From Dyadobacter sp. (GTDB lineage Bacteria; Bacteroidota; Bacteroidia; Cytophagales; Spirosomataceae), in contig NZ_JAGIAS010000007.1 in assembly GCF_017744695.1 (NCBI RefSeq), forward strand, positions 1-64,000: a stretch of DNA of 64,000 nucleotides, given 5' to 3'. Position numbers and translations under genes: made by a program. Each line of letters opens with the position of its first letter. Position 1 is the first letter of the stretch. This document shows, piece after piece, positions 33,453 through 42,300 of the stretch. The notes below the pieces were generated by a model that did no database searches, was not told where the DNA came from, and saw only the letters and a list, made by a program, of their open reading frames with translations.

Positions 33453-34271
33453 TTAGCTAAAAACCTCTTTCAGTTGCTCCACAGTCGGGAAATTCGGTGT
33501 GACGAGCTCTGTTTCAGGCTTGTAAATGTACGCCATCGGATAGCCGCGCTCGATGAATGTCGGTTCGTCGAGGTTGTTGTAACGCAGCTGCACCGACCAG
33601 CGGATGTTGTTGGTAATGTTGTTACCCGACTGGTGGATCAGGAATGCCGAGAAGATCAGGATATCACCGACTTTGAATTCCGTTTGAACAAAATCTTCAT
33701 CCTTTAATTCAACAGTAATACCTCCCTGATAACCGGAAGTGGTAGAAGCCTGCAAGCCGATCTTGTGGCTGCCAGGAATCACCTGCAATGCGCCGATATC
33801 CGCACCTGCATCGACCATCGGGAACCAGATCACCGCGCTATCGAGAGAGCCCTGGCCGGTACGCCAGTCCTGGTGTGCATCCAGTTTCCAGTGCTTGCTG
33901 CCGTCTTTGGACAGAAACCGACTGTTGAACTGCATAGCGGCACGCGCACCGATAATGGGCGCCGAAAGGCCAACATCTTTCAAAAGATTTTCAATAACAG
34001 GGTCAACACCCAGGCGGTGCAGCGAGAATGAGTGCTGAACTGTTTTTCCGGTGCTCACAAAACCATCGAAATCCTTTTCGAAGAACTCGAACATCGCATT
34101 TTCAAATGTATCGCGGTCGTCGATATCGACGGTTTTGCCTGTTACGCGCTTAATTTGCGTTGCAAAAATCTTGCGGGCATCGGTGTATATTGCATTAATG
34201 ACGTCCTTGTCGAGGTAGTTTCTCAAAAGGACATAACCATCGCGGTTGAACTGCTCCTGAAGTGTACTCAT
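33453..34271 (-). CDS. Phytanoyl-CoA dioxygenase (PhyH) family oxygenase
   Basis: 272-aa Fe(II)/2-oxoglutarate oxygenase on the cupin-like fold. Iron ligands His133 and Asp135 in LDAHQDWR and distal His213 in FLIHQSGNN; Arg224 follows at the place expected for 2-oxoglutarate binding. Such enzymes hydroxylate lipids, amino acids or natural-product intermediates; the substrate here is unknown. Flanked by glycosyltransferases and a GH43-like propeller, so a surface-sugar or small-molecule tailoring role is inferred. Confidence 0.9.
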   Translation of the reverse strand: MSTLQEQFNRDGYVLLRNYLDKDVINAIYTDARKIFATQIKRVTGKTVDIDDRDTFENAMFEFFEKDFDGFVSTGKTVQHSFSLHRLGVDPVIENLLKDVGLSAPIIGARAAMQFNSRFLSKDGSKHWKLDAHQDWRTGQGSLDSAVIWFPMVDAGADIGALQVIPGSHKIGLQASTTSGYQGGITVELKDEDFVQTEFKVGDILIFSAFLIHQSGNNITNNIRWSVQLRYNNLDEPTFIERGYPMAYIYKPETELVTPNFPTVEQLKEVFS

Positions 34272-34367
34272 TGTGCGATCACGTTTGTGACATTTAATGG
34301 TGATTTCTTCAAAATTATCTCGCCATTGTTGCTGAGGTTATGACTAGCCTCAGTTTGATTCAGAATA

Positions 34368-35303
34368 TTAATCTTCCCAAACCGCATAGCCAAAGCCCGC
34401 CGCACCGAAGCCATTACCATTGTAAAGTAGGTAACGCTTGCCATTGTGCTGGTAGAAATTGGCGTAATCGATCATTTCGTAATCGAAATCTTCCGGGTTG
34501 TCGGATTTCGCGATGCCTACCAGATGATCTTTGCGCTCCCAGGTGGTACCGTCAGCCGACTCGGCGTAGCCCAGGCGGTAGCTCTGGTTGCGGTCGGTGC
34601 GGTAGTCGCGGGAGTGGCGGTAGGAGTAGTACATTTTGTAAATGCCATCTTCCTTAAATACGCTCGGGCGGCCTACCGCGTGCAGGAAATCATCGAAATC
34701 CAATGTCGGAATGTCGCTGATTTCCCAGTGGATGCCGTCTTTCGAAGTCGCGGATTGTGCGCGGTAGTATGGCTCGGGATAGTCGTGGATCATCTCGCAT
34801 TTGTGGCCCGAAATGTACCACATGCGCCAGGTACCATCATCGTCGATCAGTACCGAGGGCTGCGCAGCCCAAAGCGGGTTTTGAATGCTGCGGTCCATAA
34901 TCGGTCCGCGGAACATCTTTTTAAATGTCAGACCGCCGTCGTGGCTTACAGAAAGACCCATCGAGAGCCGGTAGGAATTCCAGGTACGGTTCCAGCCGGT
35001 GTAATAGAGCCAGATGTCGCCGTTCGGACGGTCCACAAACCAGGCCGGCATGGCGCCAGTTTCGTCGTATTCACCCGGACCGCCGAGTTCGAGCACGGGC
35101 TTGTCGTGTATGTAAAGGATCTTTTTGGGATCGTCATAATCGACGTCGATGAACGTCGGCCGAGACTGTGTACTGTTATCCCGCGTCGAGAAGTAAATCC
35201 GCAGGAAATCCTTGTGTTTATAGGCAAATGGCACCTGTGCATGGCTCTGACTGTGCGCCAGACTGCCGTCAGGTTTATAAATAACTCCTTTTTTAACCCA
35301 CAT
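34368..35303 (-). CDS. GH43/GH32-like five-bladed beta-propeller protein
   Basis: 311 aa, no signal peptide, so probably cytosolic. Repeated blade-like segments: IYFSTRDNS..., GDIWLYYTGW, GTWRMWYISG, IYKMYYSYRHSRDY and RYLLYNGNGFG. Each pairs an aromatic-rich strand with an acidic turn, as in glycoside-hydrolase-43-like sugar-processing proteins. A catalytic Asp/Glu triad cannot be placed with confidence. Sits between the methyltransferase and the oxygenase; 96 bases follow before the PhyH gene, containing a small 6-bp hairpin at 34332-34353 without T-run. Confidence 0.8.
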   Translation of the reverse strand: MWVKKGVIYKPDGSLAHSQSHAQVPFAYKHKDFLRIYFSTRDNSTQSRPTFIDVDYDDPKKILYIHDKPVLELGGPGEYDETGAMPAWFVDRPNGDIWLYYTGWNRTWNSYRLSMGLSVSHDGGLTFKKMFRGPIMDRSIQNPLWAAQPSVLIDDDGTWRMWYISGHKCEMIHDYPEPYYRAQSATSKDGIHWEISDIPTLDFDDFLHAVGRPSVFKEDGIYKMYYSYRHSRDYRTDRNQSYRLGYAESADGTTWERKDHLVGIAKSDNPEDFDYEMIDYANFYQHNGKRYLLYNGNGFGAAGFGYAVWED

Positions 35304-35342
35304 TGGAACGTTGAATTTTGGTATTGAGTAATGGCGTAACGC

Positions 35343-36227
35343 TTAGTCGACTGCCTTTTCAGCACGAATGCGCCAGTTATCAACGAAATCTTTACCCGGG
35401 ATCGGCAGATCGATATCCACTTCCGGTGCTTTGGCGGTCACGCGGTATTCCATAATGTAATAGGCATTACCGAACACATAATGGAGTTTGAAATCCTCGA
35501 TGTTCGCAGGCACATCTTCCAACGGCACTTCGGCCCGGAAAAGCGGGTTCGCTTTCAGCAAAGTAGCGTAAGTAGGGGTATTCCGCAGCCATGGAGCGAC
35601 GCTTTCGTCACCTACGACTACTTTTCCGCCGGGTTTCACGACGCGGGTCAGTTCGTCGAATGCACGCTTGCGCTCGGAGAAGGTATTAATGCCTCCGAAA
35701 TGGAATACGGCGTCGAAAGTACCATCGGGAAAAGGAAGATAAGAGCCGTTGCCGAGGAAGTAATGCACGTTCACATCCCCATTGGCAGCAAGCTTTTCCT
35801 GCGCGCGTTTGAGCATGTTCGGCGATAGGTCGGATAATACGGCCGTGCCTCCAGGAGTCAGTTTATCAAGAATCAATGCAGAGTCTTTGCCCGTTCCGGC
35901 ACCGACTTCCAAGGCTGTCATGCCTGGTTTCAGCTCCATCAGGTCGATGAAAAATCGACGTGTCGCAGCTTCATCCGATTGGTTCAGGGTTTCGAAAACC
36001 CAGGAAACGCCGCGATCGTAGCGAAGGAAAGCCTGGTCGTACAGATATTGTTCGCGGGCATCTTCCGGCAGCAATTCTTTGGGATACAGCATGTTGACAA
36101 TGCCGGTGTCGCCTACTTCGTAAACTGTGCCGTCTTCGCTTTTGAGAGATTTGCCGTCTTCGGCTATGGTTAAAGGGGTTCCTGTGCGTGGACAAACCAA
36201 TGATTCTAAAAACTCCTGTTGATTCAT
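35343..36227 (-). CDS. SAM-dependent methyltransferase with Trm112-like N-terminus
   Basis: 294 aa. Residues about 10-50 form a Trm112-like module (SLVCPRTGTPLTI...VYEVGDTGIVNML) that has only one of the usual zinc cysteines. From about 95 follows a class I methyltransferase: motif I LEVGAGTGKDSAL, then SDLSPNMLKRAQEKL and FDAVFHFGGINTF. ATG 36227 is preferred over the 19-codon extension. First gene of the five-gene minus-strand cassette. Confidence 0.85.
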   Translation of the reverse strand: MNQQEFLESLVCPRTGTPLTIAEDGKSLKSEDGTVYEVGDTGIVNMLYPKELLPEDAREQYLYDQAFLRYDRGVSWVFETLNQSDEAATRRFFIDLMELKPGMTALEVGAGTGKDSALILDKLTPGGTAVLSDLSPNMLKRAQEKLAANGDVNVHYFLGNGSYLPFPDGTFDAVFHFGGINTFSERKRAFDELTRVVKPGGKVVVGDESVAPWLRNTPTYATLLKANPLFRAEVPLEDVPANIEDFKLHYVFGNAYYIMEYRVTAKAPEVDIDLPIPGKDFVDNWRIRAEKAVD

Positions 36228-36412
36228 TTTTGCGTGTCTGATTGATTCATATCTGGTCAAAATTACCCTTTTTCTTTGGAACACCAGCCAATGCCGGCCG
36301 CGTTCTTAGCAAATGGGCGATGTGTTTTCTGTTGTATGGTAACGATACCACGCCATTTTTTTATTATTACCTTTGAATGTTTTGTAAAGACAACCCGTAG
36401 TACTTCAATATC

Positions 36413-37606
36413 ATGTCCCAGCTTCAGGAAAAAATCAAAGCGCTTGCCAAAGATCAGTCGGAAGACATTGTTGCTCACCGCCATCATTTGCATAGTAACC
36501 CCGAGTTATCATTTGAAGAGTTCAAAACGGCGAAATACGTTGCATCGGAACTCACAGCAATTGGTCTTCAACCCGAAGAAGGTATTGCCGGAACGGGCGT
36601 GGTGGCGATCATCGAAGGGCGTAACCCGGGCAAGAAAATCGTCGGTCTGCGTGCTGATATGGACGCATTGCCAATCCTGGAAGCGAATGATGTTCCTTAT
36701 AAATCGAAGGTTCCGGGCGTGATGCACGCGTGCGGGCATGATGTGCACACGTCGTCGCTCCTTGGTACGGCACGCATCCTGCACGCATTGCGCGAGGAGT
36801 TTGAAGGGACTGTGAAACTGGTATTCCAACCGGCTGAGGAAAAAGCACCCGGCGGAGCTTCCCTGATGATTAAAGAAGGAGTCCTGGAAAACCCGCGCCC
36901 CGCGAGCATGGTAGGCCAGCACGTAGCACCCAATATTCCGGTTGGCAAAATTGGTTTCCGCGAGGGTATGTACATGGCCAGCACCGACGAGCTGTATTTG
37001 ACTGTCAAAGGAAAAGGCGGCCACGCTGCGGCGCCGCATCAACTGGTAGATCCTGTGTTAATGGCGTCTCACATTATCGTAGCATTGCAGCAGATCATCA
37101 GCCGCAACCGCAACCCGGCGAACCCGTCGGTACTGTCATTCGGCCGCTTCATAGCCGATGGCGTTACGAATGTGATCCCCAACGAAGTGACCATTCAGGG
37201 AACGTGGCGTTGTATGGACGAAGAATGGCGTGAAGACGGTCTGCGTCGTATGAAGAAAATGGCCGAAAATATTGCCGAAGCGATGGGCGGAAGCTGCGAA
37301 TTTGAGATCGTGAGAGGTTATCCATTCCTGAAAAACCACCCGGAACTCACCAGACGGGTGAGAACGGCAGCCGTTGGCTATATGGGTGCCGAAAACGTGA
37401 TCGACCTCGACCTTTGGATGGCTGGCGAGGATTTCGCATTCTACTCACAGGTGGTCGACTCGTGTTTCTATCGCCTCGGAACGCGTAATGAGGCACGCGG
37501 AATCATTTCCGGCGTGCACACCCCTACATTCGATATCGACGAAAGCGCACTCGAAATTTCGACCGGCCTTATGAGTTGGCTGGCAATTTCTGAGCTGAAT
37601 GCTTAG
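36413..37606 (+). CDS. M20 family amidohydrolase/peptidase
   Basis: 397 aa, M20D type, acting on N-acyl or N-acetyl amino acids or related amides in the cytosol. Metal-site motif HACGHDVHTS (105-114, with Cys107), FQPAEEKAPGG with the catalytic Glu, and a late AGEDFAFY. The central dimerisation domain begins near GKGGHAAAPH. Specificity is not predictable. A TACCTTTG at 36368-36375 matches a -7 element about 37 bases before the ATG. Its last 38 bases overlap the convergent glycosyltransferase gene. Confidence 0.93.
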   Translation: MSQLQEKIKALAKDQSEDIVAHRHHLHSNPELSFEEFKTAKYVASELTAIGLQPEEGIAGTGVVAIIEGRNPGKKIVGLRADMDALPILEANDVPYKSKVPGVMHACGHDVHTSSLLGTARILHALREEFEGTVKLVFQPAEEKAPGGASLMIKEGVLENPRPASMVGQHVAPNIPVGKIGFREGMYMASTDELYLTVKGKGGHAAAPHQLVDPVLMASHIIVALQQIISRNRNPANPSVLSFGRFIADGVTNVIPNEVTIQGTWRCMDEEWREDGLRRMKKMAENIAEAMGGSCEFEIVRGYPFLKNHPELTRRVRTAAVGYMGAENVIDLDLWMAGEDFAFYSQVVDSCFYRLGTRNEARGIISGVHTPTFDIDESALEISTGLMSWLAISELNA

Positions 37607-38330
37607 GGATATACCTTTTGAAATAACTGTTGAGTTTCAATGTGATCACACCAAAGATGGCTTCCTTGAAAATGCCTTTCGACATTTTTGAGGCGCCTTT
37701 GGTGCGGTCGGTGAAGATGATAGGCACCTCGGTAATGCTGAAACCGTATTTCCAGGAGTTGAACTTCATCTCGATCTGGAACGCGTAACCGATAAAACGG
37801 ATATTATCGAGGTTGATCGTGTTCAGCACTTTGGCGGTGTAGCAGATAAAGCCTGCCGTTGGGTCCATAATCGGCATGCCGGTGATCATCCGCACATAAT
37901 ATCCCGCGAAATAGGACATTAGCACGCGGTTAATCGGCCAGTTCACCACATTTACCCCTGTGATATAGCGAGAACCCACAGCCACATCATGGCCTTCGTT
38001 GGCGCACGCATTGTAGAGGCGGATCAGGTCCTCGGGTGGATGCGAGAAGTCGGCATCCATTTCAAAAATATAGTTGTATCCTCTTTCAAGCGCCCATTTG
38101 AAGCCGTGGATGTAAGCGGTGCCCAGGCCCAGTTTTCCCTTTCTTTCTACAAGATGAAGGCCTGAAAACTCCTTCATTAACTCCTTGACAACCGCTGCGG
38201 TGCCGTCCGGCGACCCGTCGTCGATGATCAACAGGTCAAACGGATGATTGAGGCTAAAAACCTTCCGGATGATGGCTTCCACATTTTCAAGTTCGTTGTA
38301 GGTAGGGATAACTACAATGCAATCGTTCAC
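37569..38330 (-). CDS. Polyprenol-phosphate mannosyltransferase-like GT2
   Basis: 253-aa Dpm1-like enzyme that transfers a sugar, usually mannose, from a nucleotide donor to polyprenyl phosphate at the inner membrane face. VVIPTYNELENVEAII, IDDGSPDGT and the donor/metal motif FEMDADFSHPPEDL are all present. It might supply the GT-C enzymes at 17.5-20 kb (inference). Preceded by a DUF4296 gene in the same direction; overlaps the M20 gene tail to tail by 38 bases. Confidence 0.92.
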   Translation of the reverse strand: MNDCIVVIPTYNELENVEAIIRKVFSLNHPFDLLIIDDGSPDGTAAVVKELMKEFSGLHLVERKGKLGLGTAYIHGFKWALERGYNYIFEMDADFSHPPEDLIRLYNACANEGHDVAVGSRYITGVNVVNWPINRVLMSYFAGYYVRMITGMPIMDPTAGFICYTAKVLNTINLDNIRFIGYAFQIEMKFNSWKYGFSITEVPIIFTDRTKGASKMSKGIFKEAIFGVITLKLNSYFKRYIPKHSAQKLPANS

Positions 38331-38385
38331 AGAAATTGTCCAGTTTAGAAGTTAAATGCGTAGTATAGAGCGCGATACAGAAAAT

Positions 38386-38745
38386 TCAGAACTTAATATT
38401 GTTATTTTTCTCCCGTTCCTCAATTTTCTTGTTCACTTTTTCGTAAATGGTCGTCATTTGCTCGGGATGGCTCATGTAGTAAGCATAGCTTTCACGATAA
38501 GCTGTTGTATCAACCTGATGTTTTTTCCAGATATCACTTTTCAAACGGTTGAAAATCATGAGCGACGAATCGAGCGATTTCAGCTGTAAACGGTTCACGC
38601 GCGACTCGGCCAGGTGGATGTCGGTCAGAATGGTAGCCATTTTTTCCTCGGATAATGTCCCTTTGGGCGGCTTTTCGTCTTCGGAACAGGCCGAAAACAG
38701 GAGCATAAAAAGGGCCAGGAGGCTTATACCGGTCGTGAATTTCAT
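38386..38745 (-). CDS. DUF4296 lipoprotein
   Basis: 119 aa. Signal peptide with lipobox LFSAC, mature form starting CSEDEKPPKG. The helical rest contains MATILTDIHLAESRV and KHQVDTTAYRESYAYYMSHPEQM, the DUF4296 pattern found in many Bacteroidota, often in this neighbourhood. Function unknown. Divergent from the bat genes. Confidence 0.85.
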   Translation of the reverse strand: MKFTTGISLLALFMLLFSACSEDEKPPKGTLSEEKMATILTDIHLAESRVNRLQLKSLDSSLMIFNRLKSDIWKKHQVDTTAYRESYAYYMSHPEQMTTIYEKVNKKIEEREKNNNIKF

Positions 38746-38829
38746 CGCAGGGCGTAGCTTACTATCAAAATACCTATCTTTGTTTTAGGTACACCAGACG
38801 ACAAAGGTGGTGATTTTTTTGCAAAACTT

Positions 38830-39723
38830 ATGTTTGAGCAGTTTCTGGGAAAGTTAAGGAAGTATGAAATCCGGATGCGAAAAGCGGTGACCAGCGAGCG
38901 TCACGGCAATTTCCATTCGGTCTTCAAAGGGTCCGGCCTGGAATTCGATGACCTCCGTTTATACCAGTATGGCGACGACGTCCGCGCCATCGATTGGAAC
39001 ACTTCGGCGAAAGGTCACGGTACATTTGTCAAGATTTTCAAGGAGGATAAGGAGCAGACGGCATTCTTCATGCTCGACGTGAGCGCGTCGCAGCAGGTAG
39101 GGGAGATCAAGAAGCTGAAAATCGATATTGCGAAGGAAATATGCGGGGTGCTGACGCTTTCGGCCATTCAGGAAGCGAGCCGGGTAGGATTACTTTGTTT
39201 TTCGGATAAAAATGAGCGGTACATCCGGCCGTCCGACGGTATGAAGCACGGTTACGGACTCATTTCGGAGTTGTACAAGCTCGTTCCCGAATCCACCAAA
39301 ACCAATATCGCCGAAGCCATTCTCGTCGCATTGAATGTGCTCCGCCGACGCAGCCTGATATTCCTCATCTCGGATTTTATCGATAACAACTACCAGCACA
39401 ACCTCAAAGCCCTCGCCCGCAAACACGACCTGATCGTGATCCATTTGTACGATTCGAGGGAGGTGAATTTGCCTGGATTAGGCATTATCCCGCTTTACGA
39501 CGCCGAGAAGAAGACGACAGTTTGGGTAAACACGTCTTCGCGCCAGTACCGCGAGGAAATGGCCAACCGCTTCGGAAAAAGAAGCGCCGAGCTTCAACGG
39601 CTGTGCCACCAGAACCGCGCCGACTATATTTCCATCAATACCCAGGAAGATTATGTGCCGGCATTGATCCATTTGTTTAAGGTGAGGCGTTATACCAAAA
39701 GTTCGGCACCATCCAATGGCTAG
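38830..39723 (+). CDS. DUF58 domain protein (bat cluster)
   Basis: 297-aa protein with the DUF58 core (GSGLEFDDLRLYQYGDDVRAIDWNTSAK) and a VWA-like fold after it (FFMLDVSASQ). DUF58 proteins accompany MoxR ATPases and VWA proteins in aerotolerance (bat) operons; their biochemical task is unsettled. A perfect -7 TATCTTTG lies at 38775-38782. Start of the row DUF58, BatD-like, BatA-like, rnhB. No moxR is present upstream in this window. Confidence 0.9.
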   Translation: MFEQFLGKLRKYEIRMRKAVTSERHGNFHSVFKGSGLEFDDLRLYQYGDDVRAIDWNTSAKGHGTFVKIFKEDKEQTAFFMLDVSASQQVGEIKKLKIDIAKEICGVLTLSAIQEASRVGLLCFSDKNERYIRPSDGMKHGYGLISELYKLVPESTKTNIAEAILVALNVLRRRSLIFLISDFIDNNYQHNLKALARKHDLIVIHLYDSREVNLPGLGIIPLYDAEKKTTVWVNTSSRQYREEMANRFGKRSAELQRLCHQNRADYISINTQEDYVPALIHLFKVRRYTKSSAPSNG

Positions 39724-40642
39724 GGTTTTGAAGGTAATCTTTTCGGTAGCAATAGGTTTCTTGCTGTCCTTCCCGGGCATTGCAAGGGACGCGCGCAAGC
39801 AGCGGATCACGCCCAAAGGCGTTTTCCAGACCGACAGCGTGGAAGTGGGCAAGCCTGTTTATTTCTCGCTCAGCGTACGCCATAGCCCCGAATCCGAGAT
39901 TTTCTTCCCTGATAGCACCTATGACTTCTCACCTTTTGAACTGGTGTCGCAAAGAACTTTCGTATCCAGCACCGACAGCCGCGGCACGCTGGATAGCGCG
40001 GTTTATCATCTCATTTCTTTCGACGTATCCAAAGTGCAAAAGCTGCGGTTGCCTGTTTTTATATTCCAAAAAAAGGATTGCACTGCGGTTTTCACCGAAC
40101 CCGACTCGGTTTTGCTCATCAGAAGCAACAATATTGATCTCAGCAAAAAACCAGTATTAAAAGAAGAAACCCGGCTTGCCGCCCTGAGCCGTGAGTTTAA
40201 CTTTTCGATGCTGATAGGTTCCGTCGCATTGATTATCGGCGTGGTAGGGAGCATTTACTGGGTTTTCGGGCGCGATATTTACAAACAATGGCAGCTACTC
40301 AAATTGCAGCGCCGGCATCTGGAATATGTGCGGTCGTTTAACCGTCTCATGCGCAGCGCACGCGAGAAGGGCAATATCAAGGATGCCGAAAAGGCTATCA
40401 TTATCTGGAAAAACTACCTGGAAAGGTTGGAGAAAAAGCCGTTTGCGACTTATACCACAAGAGAAATTATCGATAATATGCCCGACGACGAACTGGCCGA
40501 TGCATTGAAAAACATGGACAGTATCGTGTACGGGCAGGGCCGGTCGGGGAATATGGAAAAGTATCTGGAAGTGCTCAAAACGGGCGCCACGCGGTTGTAC
40601 CGGGCCAAAAGGAAATTTGTATTGGACAGCCCCGTCGCATAA
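39716..40642 (+). CDS. Bat-cluster membrane protein (BatD-like)
   Basis: 308 aa. Signal peptide (to about residue 24), an extracytoplasmic beta-rich domain with VEVGKPVYFSLSVRHSP, one membrane span at about 165-185, and a charged cytosolic helical tail. It overlaps the DUF58 gene by 8 bases and is followed 12 bases later by the VWA gene, which supports a place in the same complex. Sequence similarity to named Bat proteins is only inferred. Confidence 0.75.
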   Translation: MARVLKVIFSVAIGFLLSFPGIARDARKQRITPKGVFQTDSVEVGKPVYFSLSVRHSPESEIFFPDSTYDFSPFELVSQRTFVSSTDSRGTLDSAVYHLISFDVSKVQKLRLPVFIFQKKDCTAVFTEPDSVLLIRSNNIDLSKKPVLKEETRLAALSREFNFSMLIGSVALIIGVVGSIYWVFGRDIYKQWQLLKLQRRHLEYVRSFNRLMRSAREKGNIKDAEKAIIIWKNYLERLEKKPFATYTTREIIDNMPDDELADALKNMDSIVYGQGRSGNMEKYLEVLKTGATRLYRAKRKFVLDSPVA

Positions 40643-40654
40643 CCCGGACATTGA

Positions 40655-41674
40655 ATGGAAAACTGGTTTTCACTGGAATGGTTTGGTTACAGCGCGCTGA
40701 GGTCGTACGAGTGGGTATATCCCTATTTCCTCTATTTGCTGCCGCTGGTCCCATTCCTGTTTTGGTTGAGGAATGCGTTGCACCGCAAGCACAAGCAGCG
40801 GCTGACTATTACCTACACATCGGTTACAGGCTTCCGCAGCTGGCTTACATTGCTGCGCTTCGTACAGCCCATTTGCGTGGGGCTGGCTATTTGCCTTATC
40901 CTGGTCGCGCTGGCGCGGCCGCAGGTGGTTTCGGAGCGGAAAGACCAGTATTCCGAAGGGATTGATATTATGCTCCTGCTGGACATTTCGGATTCGATGA
41001 TCGAAAAGGACCTGAGCCCCAACCGCCTCGAGGCTGCCAAGAGAATGGCGCGGCAGTTTATCAAAGGCAGATTGCAGGACCGCATCGGGTTGATCGTGTT
41101 CGCGGGGGAAGCCGTGTCGCTCTGCCCGCTTACGACCGATTACGAATTATTATACGGCTTTCTCGACGAGGTAAACCCCAGCCTCATTCCCACGCCCGGC
41201 ACGGCGATCGGCAGCGCATTGGCCGTGGCCGTAAACCGCATGCGCGATACGCCCGGGGAGAGCAAGGTCGCAATCCTGATCAGCGACGGCGACAATACCT
41301 CTGGTAACCTCGGGCCCACAACCTCGGCACAACTTGCGAATGCATTCGGGGTAAAGGTTTACACGATTTCGGTAGGAAGACCTAAAAAAATGTCGAAGGC
41401 CGACACCACGGCCCATTCAGGTGCATTAATGGATGAGGGCGAGCTACAAAATATTGCGGGAATCGGTAACGGGAAGTATTTTCGTGCTACCGATAACACG
41501 GCACTCGAAACGGTTTTCAAACAGATCGACCAGTTCGAAAAAGTGAAATCACGGGATGTATTGTCGCGCGATGTGAAGGATTACTACCGCGTTTACCTCT
41601 ATTGGGCGGTTACATTGCTGCTTGTGGCGATCGGGACGAAGAGTACATTTATGGCCAATATTCTGGAAGATTGA
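40655..41674 (+). CDS. VWA-domain protein, BatA-like
   Basis: 339 aa. Two membrane spans near the N-terminus (about 21-40 and 65-88) and one at the C-terminus, with a von Willebrand A domain between. The metal-adhesion site is DISDSM (110-115), with TPGTAIGSA and ISDGDNTSG completing it. BatA/BatB proteins take part in aerotolerance or envelope stress in Bacteroidota. Its TGA shares one base with the rnhB ATG. Confidence 0.9.
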   Translation: MENWFSLEWFGYSALRSYEWVYPYFLYLLPLVPFLFWLRNALHRKHKQRLTITYTSVTGFRSWLTLLRFVQPICVGLAICLILVALARPQVVSERKDQYSEGIDIMLLLDISDSMIEKDLSPNRLEAAKRMARQFIKGRLQDRIGLIVFAGEAVSLCPLTTDYELLYGFLDEVNPSLIPTPGTAIGSALAVAVNRMRDTPGESKVAILISDGDNTSGNLGPTTSAQLANAFGVKVYTISVGRPKKMSKADTTAHSGALMDEGELQNIAGIGNGKYFRATDNTALETVFKQIDQFEKVKSRDVLSRDVKDYYRVYLYWAVTLLLVAIGTKSTFMANILED

Positions 41675-42300
41675 TGCTGAAAGCTTATTACAATATCGAC
41701 GCCATCGAGGCAGGACTGGATGAAGTGGGGAGGGGTTGCCTGGCCGGGCCGGTTGTGGCGGCGGCGGTGATCTTGCCGCGCGATTATAAGCACTCATTCC
41801 TCAATGATTCCAAACAACTCACCAAGGCGCAGCGCCTGGAACTGGAAAAGGAAATTATCCGCGAATCGGTTTCGTGGGCGGTGGCTGAGGTTGATAATGT
41901 TGAAATCGACAAAATCAATATCCTGAAAGCGAGTTTCCTGGCCATGCACAGGGCTGTCGATAAGCTACGGATACGTCCGGAGCACTTGCTGGTGGATGGA
42001 AACCGTTTTACGCCTTATCCGATGATCCCGCACACCTGCATTATCAAAGGCGATGCGCATTACCTATCGATTGCGGCAGCTTCGGTTCTGGCAAAAAATT
42101 ACCGGGATGAGCTGATGAGCAACCTTTCCCGGCAATTCCCGCACTATGGCTGGGAACAAAATGTCGGCTACCCGACGGTTCATCACCGCAAAGCGATCGT
42201 GCTCCACGGCCCGTGTTCCTATCACAGAATGTCTTTCAAGTTAATTAAGGAAGAAGGCGATCAGTCGGTAGAAGAAACCGAAGATTTAGGCTTTTTGTAA
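41674..42300 (+). CDS. rnhB: Ribonuclease HII
   Basis: Cuts RNA in RNA-DNA hybrids and removes single ribonucleotides from DNA. 208 aa. Signature GLDEVGRGCLAGPVVAAAV with catalytic Asp16 and Glu17, later Asp in VDGNRF and Asp in IKGDAHYLSIAAASVLAK. ATG 41674 overlaps the BatA-like stop (TGATG). The 3' end overlaps the convergent DUF2480 gene by 40 bases. Confidence 0.96.
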   Translation: MLKAYYNIDAIEAGLDEVGRGCLAGPVVAAAVILPRDYKHSFLNDSKQLTKAQRLELEKEIIRESVSWAVAEVDNVEIDKINILKASFLAMHRAVDKLRIRPEHLLVDGNRFTPYPMIPHTCIIKGDAHYLSIAAASVLAKNYRDELMSNLSRQFPHYGWEQNVGYPTVHHRKAIVLHGPCSYHRMSFKLIKEEGDQSVEETEDLGFL

